Shown: positions 37,399 to 51,657, numbered from the stretch's first letter. The stretch is DNA of 64,000 bases from Paracoccus zeaxanthinifaciens ATCC 21588 (GCF_000420145.1 NZ_ATUJ01000005.1:62001-126000); one strand, 5' to 3'. Numbers and translations: made by a program. The notes: generated by a model not told the origin, from the sequence alone.

Positions 37399-38382
37399 AT
37401 GGCGAAACTGGTCACGATCTTTGGCGGGTCGGGCTTTGTCGGCCGGCAGGTGGCACGGCTGATGGCCAAGGAGGGCTGGCGCGTGCGCATCGCGGTGCGT
37501 CGCCCCGACGAGGCCCTGTTCACCCGCACATATGGCGCCGTGGGCCAGGTCGTCCCCGTCATGTGCAACATCCGCGACGAGGCATCGGTCCGCGCGGCGC
37601 TGACGGACGCGGATGCGGCGGTCAACTGCGTCAACATCCTGTCCCCCGAAGGCAAGAGCAACTTCACCAACGTCTTCGAGGATGGCGCCGAATTCATCGC
37701 GCGCATCTCGGCCGAGATGGGCGTCGCGCGGCTGGTCCACATCTCGGGGCTGGGGATCGATCCCGACAACCCCAGCAGCTATGTCGCCGCCAAGTCGCGG
37801 GGCGAGGCCGCCGTGATCGCGGCGCGCCCCGATGCGGTGGTGCTGCGCCCCTCGGTGATCTTCGGGCCGGGCGACAACTTCTACAACCGGCTGGCGGGGC
37901 TGACCCGCATGGGCCCGTTCATGCCCGTCATCTCTCCCTCGACGCGGCTGCAGCCGGTCTATGTGGACGACGTGGCGCGCGCGGCCATGATGGGCGCGAC
38001 CGGCGCGGCGCAGCCCGGCATCTACGAGCTGGGCGGCCCCGAGGTGATGACCATGGCCGAGATCTCTCGCCAGGTGATCGAGGCCGTGGACCGCAAGCGC
38101 ATTCCGCTGACCGTGCCCATGCCCTTCGCACGGCTGGGCGCGATGGCGGGCGGGCTGGTCCAGACGCTGACCGGCGGCCTGATCGCGGCGCCGCTGAACC
38201 GCGACCAGCTGCACTTGCTGACCCAGGACAATGTCGTCTCCGAAGGCGCGCAGGGCTTTGGGCAGCTGGGCATCTCGCCCACCTCGCCCAGTGCGGTGAT
38301 CGAGGACTACCTGTGGCGCTTCAGCCCCTCGGGGCAATATGACGCGATCAAACGCTCGGCCAAGAACCTGCGCAGGGACTGA
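37399..38382 (+). CDS. Complex I NDUFA9-subunit-like NAD(P)-binding protein
   Basis: A 327-residue atypical short-chain dehydrogenase: [17 protein letters not shown] at the start binds NAD(P), [24 protein letters not shown] and [17 protein letters not shown] are typical of the NDUFA9/39 kDa accessory subunit family found in alphaproteobacteria and mitochondria. The catalytic YxxxK is not of classical form. ATG at 37399 follows AAGGAGG. Its stop overlaps uppP by one base (TGATG). Confidence 0.88.
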   Translation: MAKLVTIFGGSGFVGRQVARLMAKEGWRVRIAVRRPDEALFTRTYGAVGQVVPVMCNIRDEASVRAALTDADAAVNCVNILSPEGKSNFTNVFEDGAEFIARISAEMGVARLVHISGLGIDPDNPSSYVAAKSRGEAAVIAARPDAVVLRPSVIFGPGDNFYNRLAGLTRMGPFMPVISPSTRLQPVYVDDVARAAMMGATGAAQPGIYELGGPEVMTMAEISRQVIEAVDRKRIPLTVPMPFARLGAMAGGLVQTLTGGLIAAPLNRDQLHLLTQDNVVSEGAQGFGQLGISPTSPSAVIEDYLWRFSPSGQYDAIKRSAKNLRRD

Positions 38383-39185
38383 TGGAACAGAACACGATCG
38401 TCGCCGCCGCCCTCGGGGTTCTCGAGGGCCTGACCGAGTTCATCCCCGTCTCGTCCACCGGCCACATCCTGCTGGCGGGGCATTTCCTCGGCTTCGAATC
38501 GCCCGGCCGCGCCTTCGAGGTGCTGATCCAGCTGGGCGCGCTCGGGGCGATCCTCGGGGTCTATGCGGGGCGGATCTGGCAGACCTTCCGCGCCGCGCCG
38601 CACGACCCCGCCGCCCGCCGCTTCATCGCGGCGGTGCTGCTGGCATTCTTCCCTGCGGTCGTCATCGGGGTGCTGTCGCACGACTTCATCAAGACGGTCC
38701 TGTTCGAGACCCCGATGCTGATCGCGGTGATGCTGATCCTTGGCGGATTCGTTCTGCTGTGGGTCGATCGCCGGACCACGCAGCCGAAATACCACCGGGC
38801 CGAGGATTTCCCCCTGCCCGTCGCGCTCGGGATCGGGTTCTTCCAGTGCCTCGCGATGATCCCCGGCACCTCGCGGTCGGGATCGACCATCGTGGGCGCG
38901 CTGCTGATGGGCGCGGACAAGCGGTCGGCGGCGGAATTCTCGTTTTTCCTGGCGATGCCGACCATGGCCGGTGCCTTCGCCTACGACTTCTGGAAGAACC
39001 GCGACATCCTGGACGCCGCCGCGCTTGGAAATATCGCAGTCGGCTTCGTGACTGCCTTCCTTGCGGGCGTCGTCGTGGTGCGCTGGCTGCTGGGATATGT
39101 CTCGGCCCATGGTTACGGCCTGTTCGCCTGGTGGCGAATCATCGTGGGCGTCCTTGCCATGCTGGCGCTGTCGCTTGGTATGTAA
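38382..39185 (+). CDS. uppP: Undecaprenyl-diphosphatase
   Basis: A 267-residue integral membrane enzyme that recycles the undecaprenyl carrier for peptidoglycan synthesis and gives bacitracin resistance. [16 protein letters not shown] near residue 16 and [17 protein letters not shown] near residue 160 are the two active-site blocks of the BacA family. Translationally coupled to the preceding gene. Confidence 0.95.
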   Translation: MEQNTIVAAALGVLEGLTEFIPVSSTGHILLAGHFLGFESPGRAFEVLIQLGALGAILGVYAGRIWQTFRAAPHDPAARRFIAAVLLAFFPAVVIGVLSHDFIKTVLFETPMLIAVMLILGGFVLLWVDRRTTQPKYHRAEDFPLPVALGIGFFQCLAMIPGTSRSGSTIVGALLMGADKRSAAEFSFFLAMPTMAGAFAYDFWKNRDILDAAALGNIAVGFVTAFLAGVVVVRWLLGYVSAHGYGLFAWWRIIVGVLAMLALSLGM

Positions 39186-39189
39186 GCAA

Positions 39190-39271
39190 TGCTGACCTAA
39201 TTTTGGCGGGTTCGGGCGGATTAATTTTGCCTGCCCGCCATAAAAGCAGCATTTAGGTCAGCACTGCTGAC
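39190..39271 (+). promoter_or_regulatory. Nested hairpins with an alternative pairing before gltD
   Basis: An outer 11-base inverted repeat TGCTGACCTAA (39190-39200) / TTAGGTCAGCA (39253-39263) encloses a 7-base inner one, TGGCGGG (39204-39210) / CCCGCCA (39234-39240). A second copy of TGCTGAC (39265-39271) can pair instead with the right outer arm, and is followed by TTTT. The arrangement lies in the 152-base gap between uppP and gltD. It may be the uppP terminator or an attenuator of the glutamate synthase genes. Confidence 0.5.
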
Positions 39272-39337
39272 TTTTAATGCCGGCGACCATGGGTTACCGA
39301 AAGCTTCCTGAAGTTTCTGCCTTGGGGGAGCGCAGCC

Positions 39338-40822
39338 ATGGCCACGCAAAAGATGCTCACATTCGTCTCGACCCCGCGCGAGATGCCCGAGAAACGCTCG
39401 GCAGCCGAGCGGAGCGAGGACTTCCACGAAATCTATCGCGAGTTCGCGAACCAGAAGGCGGCCGAACAGGCCAGCCGTTGCAGCCAGTGCGGCGTGCCCT
39501 ACTGCCAGTCGCACTGCCCGCTGCACAACAACATTCCCGACTGGCTGCGCCTGACCGCCGAAGGCCGCCTCGAGGAGGCGTATCGCGTCAGCCAGGCCAC
39601 CAACACCTTCCCCGAGATCTGCGGCCGCATCTGCCCGCAGGACCGCCTGTGCGAAGGCAATTGCGTGATCGAGCAGTCGGGCCACGGTACCGTCACCATC
39701 GGCGCGGTCGAGAAATACATCACCGACACCGCCTGGGACAAAGGCTGGGTGCTGCCCACGAAACCCGCGCAGGAACGCGCCGAATCGGTCGGCATCATCG
39801 GCGCGGGTCCGGGCGGCCTGGCGGCGGCGGACATGCTGCGCCAGAAGGGCTTCCAGGTCACCGTCTACGACCGCTACGACCGTGCGGGCGGGCTGCTGAC
39901 CTATGGCATCCCCGGCTTCAAGCTGGAGAAAGACGTCGTCCTGCGCCGCAACAAGCTGCTCGAGGACAGCGGCGTCGAGTTCGTGCTGAACTGCAACGTG
40001 GGCGAGGATATCAGCTTCGACGCGATCCGCGGCAAGCATGACGCGGTGCTGATCGCGACCGGCGTCTACAAGACCCGCGACCTGGATCTGGACAATGCCG
40101 ATGCCGGCGGCGTCGTGCGCGCCATCGATTACCTGACCGCCAGCAACAAGGTCGAGTTCGGCGACGACGTGCCCGATTTCGACGATGGCGAGCTGAACGC
40201 AAACGGCAAGCGCGTGATCGTCATCGGCGGCGGCGACACCGCGATGGACTGCGTGCGCACCGCGATCCGCCAGGGCGCGCAATCGGTCAAGTGCCTCTAT
40301 CGTCGCGACCGCGCCAACATGCCGGGCTCGCAGCGCGAGGTGCAGAACGCCGAGGAAGAGGGCGTCGAGTTCGTCTGGCTGTCCGCCCCCGGCGCCTTCA
40401 CCGGCCACGTGACCGGCGATGCCGCCGTCGCGCAGGAACGCGATGTCGCGGGCCTTCCCCAGATCGGCAGCGTCCGCATCCAGAAGATGCGCCTGGGCGC
40501 CCCCGATGTCAGCGGCCGCCAGTCGCCCGAACTGATCGACGGCGCGGATTACGACGAACCGGCCGACCTGGTCATCAAGGCGCTCGGGTTCGAGCCCGAG
40601 GAACTGCCCCGCCTCTGGGGTGTCGAGGGCCTCGAGGTCACGCGTTGGGGCACGGTCAAGGCGAACTTCCAGTCGCACCAGACCTCGATCCCCGGCGTCT
40701 TCGCCGTGGGCGACATCGTGCGGGGCGCCAGCCTCGTGGTCTGGGCGATCCGGGACGGTCGCGAAGCTGCCGACAGCATCGAGAGCTTCCTGACCGGCGA
40801 AGCCCGGATCGCGGCGGAATAA
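39338..40822 (+). CDS. gltD: Glutamate synthase (NADPH) small subunit
   Basis: A 494-residue iron-sulfur flavoprotein passing electrons from NADPH to GltB. N-terminal cysteines CSQCGVPYCQSHCPL and CGRICPQDRLCEGNC hold the 4Fe-4S clusters; GAGPGGLAAA binds FAD and VIGGGDTAMDC binds NADPH. GGGGGAG precedes the ATG. First gene of the gltD-hypothetical-gltB operon. Confidence 0.97.
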   Translation: MATQKMLTFVSTPREMPEKRSAAERSEDFHEIYREFANQKAAEQASRCSQCGVPYCQSHCPLHNNIPDWLRLTAEGRLEEAYRVSQATNTFPEICGRICPQDRLCEGNCVIEQSGHGTVTIGAVEKYITDTAWDKGWVLPTKPAQERAESVGIIGAGPGGLAAADMLRQKGFQVTVYDRYDRAGGLLTYGIPGFKLEKDVVLRRNKLLEDSGVEFVLNCNVGEDISFDAIRGKHDAVLIATGVYKTRDLDLDNADAGGVVRAIDYLTASNKVEFGDDVPDFDDGELNANGKRVIVIGGGDTAMDCVRTAIRQGAQSVKCLYRRDRANMPGSQREVQNAEEEGVEFVWLSAPGAFTGHVTGDAAVAQERDVAGLPQIGSVRIQKMRLGAPDVSGRQSPELIDGADYDEPADLVIKALGFEPEELPRLWGVEGLEVTRWGTVKANFQSHQTSIPGVFAVGDIVRGASLVVWAIRDGREAADSIESFLTGEARIAAE

Positions 40823-40832
40823 GGCGCGTGCC

Positions 40833-41551
40833 ATGACGCTTCTGCCCCTTCTTCGGGCGGCGACGGGCGCGGCATTCCTTGCCGCCCTGTCCGCGACGCC
40901 CCCCGCCATGGCCGCGAACTTCACCCCGCCCGCGGGCTGCAGCCTGGACCTGACGGTCCAGAACCGCGGCTGCACCGTGGCGCAGGTCTATCGCTGCGAT
41001 GCCGACCCGCAGGGCTGGCAGCGCACCGCGCTGTTCGACCGCGACGGTCTCTACTATCTGTCCGCGATCGACGCCGAGACCCGCTGGATGGAGAGCCAGA
41101 GCACCCGCACCGGCATCCTGGACCGGCTGGTCGAGAACGCGCCCGACGATGCCAGCTTCTCGGGGCTGGTCGCCACGGGCGAGGACAGCTTCGACTTCTG
41201 GACGCAGTCCACCTCGGGCGAGCTGCTGCACCATGTGGGCGGCGACCGCCTGACGGGCGAGACCGTCACCATCGACGGCCAGCCGCTCGAACGGACCGAG
41301 TTCGAACTGACGACGACCGACGGATCGGGCAAGGTCCTGATCCGCCGCCACGGCAGCCAGTATATCAGCCGCGAGTTCGGCCGCTTCTTCGGCGGCCTGG
41401 AAACGGCCCGCGACTGGTCCGGCAAGACCGAGAAATCCGACGACAGCCCCGCCGCCTTCGCCCTCCCGGGCGAGGCCGGGTTCGGCGACACCACCCCACA
41501 ATTCGACTGCGACCAGCTTCTGTCGCAGATCCCGCAGGAAAGGGCCGCATC

Positions 41552-41555
<4 letters not shown>
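40833..41555 (+). CDS. Exported protein of unknown function between gltD and gltB
   Basis: A 240-residue protein with a signal peptide (about 1-28, ending AMAA). I recognise no domain. Four cysteines occur in the mature part, three of them near the N-terminus (GCSLDL, GCTVAQVYRC) and one near the end (FDCDQLL), which suggests disulfides in the periplasm. The rest is a beta-strand-rich pattern without repeats. It is 10 bases after gltD and overlaps gltB by ATGA, so it must be expressed with glutamate synthase; why a periplasmic protein sits inside that operon is not evident. Confidence 0.75.
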
Positions 41556-46090
<4,535 letters not shown>

Positions 46091-46109
46091 GGCAGCCACC
46101 CACGCCAAG

Positions 46110-46140
46110 CGGCCCCCGGTCAACTCCGGGGGCCGTTTCC
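46110..46140 (+). terminator. Intrinsic terminator of the glt operon
   Basis: A perfect 10-base stem CGGCCCCCGG / CCGGGGGCCG with loop TCAACT, followed by TTTCC, starts 20 bases after the gltB stop. Confidence 0.8.
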
Positions 46141-46176
46141 ATTCGCGGGCGGGTTCTTGACGCAGCCGCATCCGGC

Positions 46177-46905
46177 ATGAGACATGCGCCAATGCCCCCG
46201 CGCCAGAAAACCGACGATCCGACACGCCCCCCCGCGCGCCCCTGGCGTCCGGGCTTCTGGCTGCGCTTCGTGCTGATCCGCATGGCGCTGGTGCTGACGG
46301 GATCGGTCGCGGTCTATTCGGTGATCGACCCGCCCTACAGCTGGACGATGCATGCCGATGCGCGGCAGCACGAGCTTGCCCCGCGCGGCTGGACCGACCT
46401 GGGCGACATCGCGCCCGTGATGCTGCGGTCGGTCGTCGCCGCCGAGGATGCGAATTTCTGCCGCCACTGGGGCTTCGACATGGACGAGATCCGCAAGGTC
46501 GTGGCCTCGGGGTCCAGTCGCGGGGCCTCGACGCTGACGCAGCAGACCGCCAAGAACGCCTTTCTGTGGCAGGGGCGTAGCTGGCTGCGCAAATCGACCG
46601 AGGCCGTCCTCACCCCCCTGGTCGAGGCGATGTGGTCCAAGCGCCGCATCCTCGAGGTCTACATGAACCTGGCCGAGTTCGGGCCGGGCATCTTCGGCAT
46701 CCGCGCCGCCGCCCGCGAACATTTCGGCACGACGCCCGACCGCCTGACCCCCGTGCAAGCCGCAAGGCTGGCCGCGATCCTGCCCGCCCCCAAGCGGCGC
46801 AGCCCCCATGCGGCGTCGTCCCGGTCCCGCGCGATCCTGGACGGGGCCGCCACCATCGCCCGCGACGGGCGGGCCGACTGCTTCACCACGCGCCGCGACG
46901 GTTGA
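46177..46905 (+). CDS. mtgA: Monofunctional peptidoglycan glycosyltransferase
   Basis: A 242-residue inner-membrane enzyme that polymerises lipid II glycan strands without a transpeptidase domain. One membrane anchor (about 29-48), then the GT51 motifs VVAAEDANFCRHWGFD (catalytic Glu), RGASTLTQQTAKNAFL, and RRILEVYMNLAEFGPGIFGI. An in-frame ATG five codons later (46192) is possible. Confidence 0.95.
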   Translation: MRHAPMPPRQKTDDPTRPPARPWRPGFWLRFVLIRMALVLTGSVAVYSVIDPPYSWTMHADARQHELAPRGWTDLGDIAPVMLRSVVAAEDANFCRHWGFDMDEIRKVVASGSSRGASTLTQQTAKNAFLWQGRSWLRKSTEAVLTPLVEAMWSKRRILEVYMNLAEFGPGIFGIRAAAREHFGTTPDRLTPVQAARLAAILPAPKRRSPHAASSRSRAILDGAATIARDGRADCFTTRRDG

Positions 46906-46970
46906 AAGGGCACCCCTCGGGGCGTATCAACATCGGCGTTGCGACAAGAAAACAAGGTCTCGAGCAGTCA

Positions 46971-47657
46971 ATGAACACGAATACGCAGACCACGCGACTC
47001 TACCACAGCCCGCTGTCGCCCTTCTGCCGGAAGGTGCGCCTGGTCCTGGCCGAGAAGAAGATCGAGGTCGAACTGGTCGAGGAGCGTTACTGGGAAAGCC
47101 CCCCCGATCTGAAGCGCCGCAATCCGGCGGGCAAGCTGCCCGTGCTGCGCTGGCGCGGGAACATGCTGGCCGAGAGCCAGGCCATCGTCGAATACCTGGA
47201 CGAGGCCATGCCCAGCCCCGCCCTGATGCCCCAGACCCCGATGGAACGTCACGAGGTGCGGCGCCTGTGCGCCTGGTTCGACGACAAGTTCAACGCCGAG
47301 GTGACCCAGCCCATCCTGACCGAGCGCGTCTGGAAGAAAATCACCCGCCAGGGCTATCCCGACAGCCGCGTGGTCAAGGAAGGGCTGCGCAACATCAAGG
47401 AGCATATCGACTATCTCACCTCGCTGCTCGAGGCGCGGCGCTGGCTGGCGGGCAATGCGCTCAGCCTGGCCGATTTCGCGGCGGCGGCGCATTTCTCCTG
47501 CCTCGACTACATCTCGGACGTGGATTGGGACCGGTCCGAGACGCTGAAGGACTGGTATGCGACGATCAAGTCGCGCCCCGCCTTCCGTTCCGTGCTGGCC
47601 GATCAGGTTCCGGGCATCCACCCGGCCCCGCATTATGCCGAGCTGGACTTCGGCTGA
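46971..47657 (+). CDS. Glutathione S-transferase family protein
   Basis: A 228-residue protein: thioredoxin-like N-terminal domain ([17 protein letters not shown], with Cys19; NPAGKLPVL and [11 protein letters not shown] bind glutathione) and an all-helical C-terminal domain with the N-capping [10 protein letters not shown]. The substrate is unknown. Only a weak AAGG precedes the ATG. Its stop codon falls inside the tandem repeats at the start of queG. Confidence 0.9.
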   Translation: MNTNTQTTRLYHSPLSPFCRKVRLVLAEKKIEVELVEERYWESPPDLKRRNPAGKLPVLRWRGNMLAESQAIVEYLDEAMPSPALMPQTPMERHEVRRLCAWFDDKFNAEVTQPILTERVWKKITRQGYPDSRVVKEGLRNIKEHIDYLTSLLEARRWLAGNALSLADFAAAAHFSCLDYISDVDWDRSETLKDWYATIKSRPAFRSVLADQVPGIHPAPHYAELDFG

Positions 47658-47736
47658 GGCCGACAAGGCGGCCCTGTCGGCGCAGGCCGACAAGGTGACG
47701 CTGTCGGCGCAGGCCGACAAGGCGGCGCTGGACGCC
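47656..47736 (+). repeat. Three tandem 27-base units at the GST/queG junction
   Basis: Three adjoining copies of about 27 bases (core GGCCGACAAGG then CTGTCGGCG or variant) encode the repeated peptide ADKAALSAQ / ADKVTLSAQ / ADKAALDAF in the queG frame. The first copy contains the GST stop codon. Confidence 0.85.
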
Positions 47737-48765
47737 TTCGCGCGTGAGGCGGGCTTCGCCAAGATGCGCGTGACCACGCCCGGCGCCGTGCCGGGCCTGC
47801 CCGAACGGCTGCGCGAATTCCTGGACCAGGGGCGGCACGGCCAGATGGCCTGGATGGCGGAACGCACGCATTGGCGCGCGGACCCCGCCGCCCTCTGGCC
47901 CGAGGCCAAATCGGTCGTCATGCTGGCCGAGCTGTACACCCCCGAGGGCGACCCGCTGGCCGCGCTGGAACGGCGCGACCACGCCGCCGTCAGCGTCTAT
48001 GCGCAGGGGCGCGATTATCACGACCTGGTCAAGAAGCGCCTGAAACGCGTGGGCCGCTGGCTGCTGGAACAGCATCCCGACCACCAGATCAAGGTCTTCG
48101 TCGACACGGCCCCGGTGATGGAGAAACCCCTGGCCGAGGCCGCGGGCCTCGGCTGGCAGGGCAAGCATACCAACCTGCTGTCGCGCGACCTCGGCAGCTG
48201 GTTCTTCCTGGGCGCGATCTTCACGACCGTGCCGCTGCCGCCCGACGCGCCCGATGTCAGCCATTGCGGATCCTGCCGCGCCTGCCTCGACATCTGCCCG
48301 ACCGGCGCCTTTCCCGCGCCCTACCAGCTGGATGCGCGGCGCTGCATATCCTACCTGACGATCGAGCATCACGGGCCCGTCGATCCCGACCTGCGCGCGC
48401 TGATGGGCAACCGCATCTATGGCTGCGACGACTGCCTTGCGGTCTGCCCCTGGAACAAGTTCGCGCAGGCCGGGACCGAGATGCGCTATCGCGGGATCAT
48501 CGACGCGCCGCCGCTGGCGGAACTGGCGGTGCTGGACGATGCGGGCTTCCGGGCGCGGTTCTCGGGCAGTCCGATCAAGCGGATCGGGCGCAACCGCTTC
48601 GTGCGCAACGTGCTGTATGCGATCGGGAACTCGGACGATCCCTCGCTGCGGGCGGTGGCGCAGGGCCTGGCCGAGGACGAGGATCCGACCGTGGCCGATG
48701 CCGCGCGATGGGCCGCGATGCGGCTGGATCACAGCAGGAAGTCGTCGCCGTCCAGCGACAGCTGA
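47695..48765 (+). CDS. queG: Epoxyqueuosine reductase
   Basis: A 356-residue cobalamin-dependent enzyme for the last step of queuosine synthesis in tRNA. Two 4Fe-4S sites are visible ([16 protein letters not shown] and [13 protein letters not shown]), as are [23 protein letters not shown] in separate blocks and the C-terminal HEAT-like helices ([17 protein letters not shown]). No ATG fits; GTG at 47695 within the tandem repeats is the best start and gives a normal length. A CTG at 47674 would add one repeat. The end overlaps the convergent RTX gene by 37 bases. Confidence 0.92.
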   Translation: MTLSAQADKAALDAFAREAGFAKMRVTTPGAVPGLPERLREFLDQGRHGQMAWMAERTHWRADPAALWPEAKSVVMLAELYTPEGDPLAALERRDHAAVSVYAQGRDYHDLVKKRLKRVGRWLLEQHPDHQIKVFVDTAPVMEKPLAEAAGLGWQGKHTNLLSRDLGSWFFLGAIFTTVPLPPDAPDVSHCGSCRACLDICPTGAFPAPYQLDARRCISYLTIEHHGPVDPDLRALMGNRIYGCDDCLAVCPWNKFAQAGTEMRYRGIIDAPPLAELAVLDDAGFRARFSGSPIKRIGRNRFVRNVLYAIGNSDDPSLRAVAQGLAEDEDPTVADAARWAAMRLDHSRKSSPSSDS

Positions 48766-49112
48766 CCCGACAGGCGGATCGTCATCTCGGCCCGCCCGTC
48801 GCCATCCAGATCGGCAAGGACATGCGTCTCGCGGCCGACATGGCGCCAGATCAGCGAATCCTCGCCCGAGAAGCGGTTGCCGTCGTAATCGAGGTCCAGC
48901 GCCCGCAGGTCGATCCGGTCCGTTCCGGGCGTGAAATCCGTGATCAGGTCGGCCGCGCCCGTGCGGCTGTCGGCTGCCAGGAAGAAGCGGAACTCGTCCC
49001 GCCCGGCACCGCCGGTCATCACGTCCGCCCCAAGGTTGCCCGCCAGCGTGTCGTGGCCCGCCTGCCCCCACAGTGTGTCGGCACGAACATTGGCTAGAAG
49101 CGTGTCTTGCCC
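48729..49112 (-). pseudogene. C-terminal part of RTX protein, out of frame with its N-terminal part
   Basis: About 126 residues in another frame continue the RTX protein encoded upstream: nonapeptide repeats GGxGxDxL (WGQAGHDTLAGNLGADVMTGGAGRDEF), then the ITDFTPGTDRIDL block that usually closes serralysin- and hemolysin-type repeat domains, and a C-terminal LDGDDFLL typical of a type I secretion signal. It has no start codon of its own. One added G in the run at 49110-49114 would join the two frames exactly between GDGG and QDTLL. Confidence 0.8.
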
Positions 49113-50779
49113 CCGTCCCCCGCCGATATCGTGTCGTTGCCCCCGGCGCCCACGATCCGCTCGGGGCCCGAGGCCCCCAGCAGCGTATCGTTCCCCTCCG
49201 TTCCGAAGACCCATGTGGCGACATCCGACGGGGTGTCGTCGGGGCCGACATCCTCGGGGTCGATCTCGGGCAGCGAATAATGGGCCAGCGGGAACATCGC
49301 GTTGGTGAAGTCGCTTGCCTGCAGCGACCGCCCGTCCCATGACCGTACGTCCAGGATCGTCTGCCCCCAGATGATCAGGATCCCCGTCGAGGTCGGCACG
49401 AAGCTCAGCTGCCAGACGCTGCGGACAGTCCCCAGCAACGAGAAGTCGATCGCATCGACGCCGCGCCGGAAGTCGAGGATCGTGATCCGCCCGCTGATGC
49501 TGGTCGGCATGAAGATGTCCGCCCCGTCCCCCCCATGCATCAGCAGCGGGCGGCCCGCAGCGATCAGGATGTCGTCGCCGCCTCCGCCGTTCAGCCGAAG
49601 GGTGGCCGCCCCCGCCTGCAGCAGGTCGTTTCCCGCCCCGCCGCCCTGCGTTCCCGCCCCGGCGATGCGCGTGACGCCCAGATCGCCGGGGTCGAACAGG
49701 AACTGCGTCACGCCGGTCTCGGTGCCCGAGGCGACGAAGACCGCGATGCGGCCGTCGATCTCGACCGCGGTGATGTCCGAGACATCGGCCAGCGTGGTCG
49801 CCGCCTCGTCCGCGATGGTCGCAAGATGCACCAGCCGGCCGTCGGGCGTCATGGTCATCACGCTGATCCCGTCATCCGCGCCGCCCGCGAAGACGAAGGC
49901 TCGCCCGTCGACCACGACCACCTCGAGCGCGGTGACGGATGCGAAGCGGGTCCCCCCCTCGTCCAGAACGTGATCCGCGCGGGTCAACGAACCGTCCTGC
50001 CCGATGCGGAACACGCTGAGCGAATTCGACCCCGCCGCGCCGAGGATCGCGAAGCTTGCGCCCCCGAACTCGGCCAGGGCCAGCGCCGAGGGCAGGTCGA
50101 ACCCCGCCCCGCTGGCCGCGCTATGGACATGGCCCGCACCCAGCCGCCCATCCGCGCCCATCGGATGCGTGGACAGGAAATTCCCGTTCCCGGAGGCGGT
50201 GACCAGCACGACCTGACCGCCGACATTCGCCGCGACGACATGATCCAGGTTGGCGTCGGTCACCCCCTGCGGCAGGGGCAGCGTCACGCTGCCGGCCTGG
50301 CTCAGCCGTCCCGCCGCGTCCATCATGTGGGTGCGCAGCACCAGCCCCTCGGCCGCCGAGAAGACGACCTGCCCGCGCGTCGTCGCCACCTGCCCCAGTG
50401 CCGTCAGCCGCGCCCCCAGATCGGTGCCGAACAGCTGAGAGAACGACGTCAGCGCCCCGTTATGCGATTGCAGGTCGACCGACAGGTCCGACAGCCCCCC
50501 AAGCCCGCCCAGATGCACATGCGCCTGCCCGCCGATATCCAGCAGATGCAGTTCGGGCGCCCCCTGATAGGTCGCCCCGCCCGGATAGTCGCGATTGCGC
50601 AGGCCCGCGATCGGCGCGTCGCCCGCCCCGATGCGATAGCTGCTGACCCCCCCGCCGATCTGCGTGGCGGCCAGCAGAATCCGCTCTCCTCCGATCTCGG
50701 CCACGAGCAGATCGGAAATCGAGGACAGCCAGCGTTGTTGCGTGACACCGAAGGTGGTCACGTGGCGATAGGCGATCAT
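49094..50779 (-). CDS. RTX calcium-binding protein, N-terminal 561 residues, ending at a frameshift
   Basis: The first 380 or so residues form repeated blades of the kind LLVAEIGGERILLAA...G.VSSYRIG and VTALEVVVVDGRAFVFAG..DGISVM, suggesting a beta-propeller. RTX repeats follow (GGGAGNDLL, GGGGDDILIAAG, GTEGNDTLLG, GAGGNDTISAG). There is no N-terminal signal peptide, as expected of a type I secretion substrate. Translation runs into TAG at 49094 after GDGGKTRF because of a one-base shift; the true C-terminus with secretion signal is in another frame. No type I exporter genes are nearby. Cargo role is unknown. Confidence 0.8.
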   Translation of the reverse strand: MIAYRHVTTFGVTQQRWLSSISDLLVAEIGGERILLAATQIGGGVSSYRIGAGDAPIAGLRNRDYPGGATYQGAPELHLLDIGGQAHVHLGGLGGLSDLSVDLQSHNGALTSFSQLFGTDLGARLTALGQVATTRGQVVFSAAEGLVLRTHMMDAAGRLSQAGSVTLPLPQGVTDANLDHVVAANVGGQVVLVTASGNGNFLSTHPMGADGRLGAGHVHSAASGAGFDLPSALALAEFGGASFAILGAAGSNSLSVFRIGQDGSLTRADHVLDEGGTRFASVTALEVVVVDGRAFVFAGGADDGISVMTMTPDGRLVHLATIADEAATTLADVSDITAVEIDGRIAVFVASGTETGVTQFLFDPGDLGVTRIAGAGTQGGGAGNDLLQAGAATLRLNGGGGDDILIAAGRPLLMHGGDGADIFMPTSISGRITILDFRRGVDAIDFSLLGTVRSVWQLSFVPTSTGILIIWGQTILDVRSWDGRSLQASDFTNAMFPLAHYSLPEIDPEDVGPDDTPSDVATWVFGTEGNDTLLGASGPERIVGAGGNDTISAGDGGKTRF

Positions 50780-50868
50780 GGGATTTCAGCTGGGTTCGGA
50801 AAGGCGGATTCGGTTGCGGAACTATCCTAAGGAATAGGGCCGTCAGGCTTTCTGAACAAAGGATGGAT

Positions 50869-50889
50869 GGCTTGCATTTTATGCAAGCC
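50869..50889. repeat. Perfect palindrome between cobA and the RTX gene
   Basis: Nine-base arms GGCTTGCAT and ATGCAAGCC enclose a TTT loop. It begins 12 bases after the cobA stop and about 90 bases before the RTX start. No T-run follows, so it may be an operator for the RTX gene as well as a transcript end for cobA. Confidence 0.55.
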
Positions 50890-50901
50890 GGGCGCGGAGC
50901 C

Positions 50902-51657
50902 TCAGATCGGCGTCGCGTCCGGGGTGTCCGCCAGCGGACCGTAGAGGATCAGCCCCGGCTGGACCGCAGGCCCCTCGGCCAGCATCCGGGCCAGCCCCTC
51001 GACCGTGCTGCGCAGAAGCCGCTGGCCGGGATGGCCGACGGCCTCGGCGAACAGGGCGGGGGTGTCGGCGGGCAGGCCGTGGGCGATCAGCCCCTCGGAC
51101 AGGCGGGGCCAACTGCGCTGCCCCATGAAGACCGCCGTGATGACGCCGGGATCGGCCAACGCGGCCCAGTTGATGTCCTCGGGCAGCTGGCCCGTGATGT
51201 CCGCCCCGGTGACGAACTGCACCCGCCGCGCGGTCAGGCGGCGCGTCAGCGGCATCCCCGCCGCCGCAGCCGCCGCCGAGGCCGAGGTCACCCCCGGCAC
51301 GATCTGGAACGGGATGCCCGCCTGCGCCAGGGCCACGATCTCTTCCTCGAGCCGGCCGAAGATGCCGCTGTCGCCGGATTTCAGGCGCACCACGCGACGG
51401 CCCGCGCGGGCATGATCGACCAGAAGCGCGTTCACGGCCTCCTGCTTGGCCGAGGGGCGGCCCGCACGCTTGCCGACCGCGATCAGGTCCGCATCGGGAT
51501 GGGCATGGTCCAGCACCGGCCCCGAGGCCAGGTCGTCGAACAGCACGACCTCGGCCTCGGCCAGAAGGCGGGCGGCCTTCAGGGTCAGCAGCTCGGGGTC
51601 ACCCGGTCCCGCCGACACGAGCGAGACGAAGCCGGATTGTTCAGCGATGTCGGACAT
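50902..51657 (-). CDS. cobA: Uroporphyrinogen-III C-methyltransferase
   Basis: A 251-residue SAM-dependent enzyme making precorrin-2 for siroheme and cobalamin. N-terminal VSAGPGDPELLTLKAARLL, then KSGDSGIFGRLEEEI in the place of the usual SGDPxxFGRxxEE, and PGVTSASAAAAAAGMPLTRR. The CysG oxidase/chelatase domain is absent. ATG at 51657. The photolyase gene is divergent, 150 bases away. Confidence 0.92.
   Translation of the reverse strand: MSDIAEQSGFVSLVSAGPGDPELLTLKAARLLAEAEVVLFDDLASGPVLDHAHPDADLIAVGKRAGRPSAKQEAVNALLVDHARAGRRVVRLKSGDSGIFGRLEEEIVALAQAGIPFQIVPGVTSASAAAAAAGMPLTRRLTARRVQFVTGADITGQLPEDINWAALADPGVITAVFMGQRSWPRLSEGLIAHGLPADTPALFAEAVGHPGQRLLRSTVEGLARMLAEGPAVQPGLILYGPLADTPDATPI

Noticed and set aside
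39190..39263. Reading the nested inverted repeat as a small transposable element
   Set aside because: No flanking target duplication is seen, and the position between two operons fits transcript control better.
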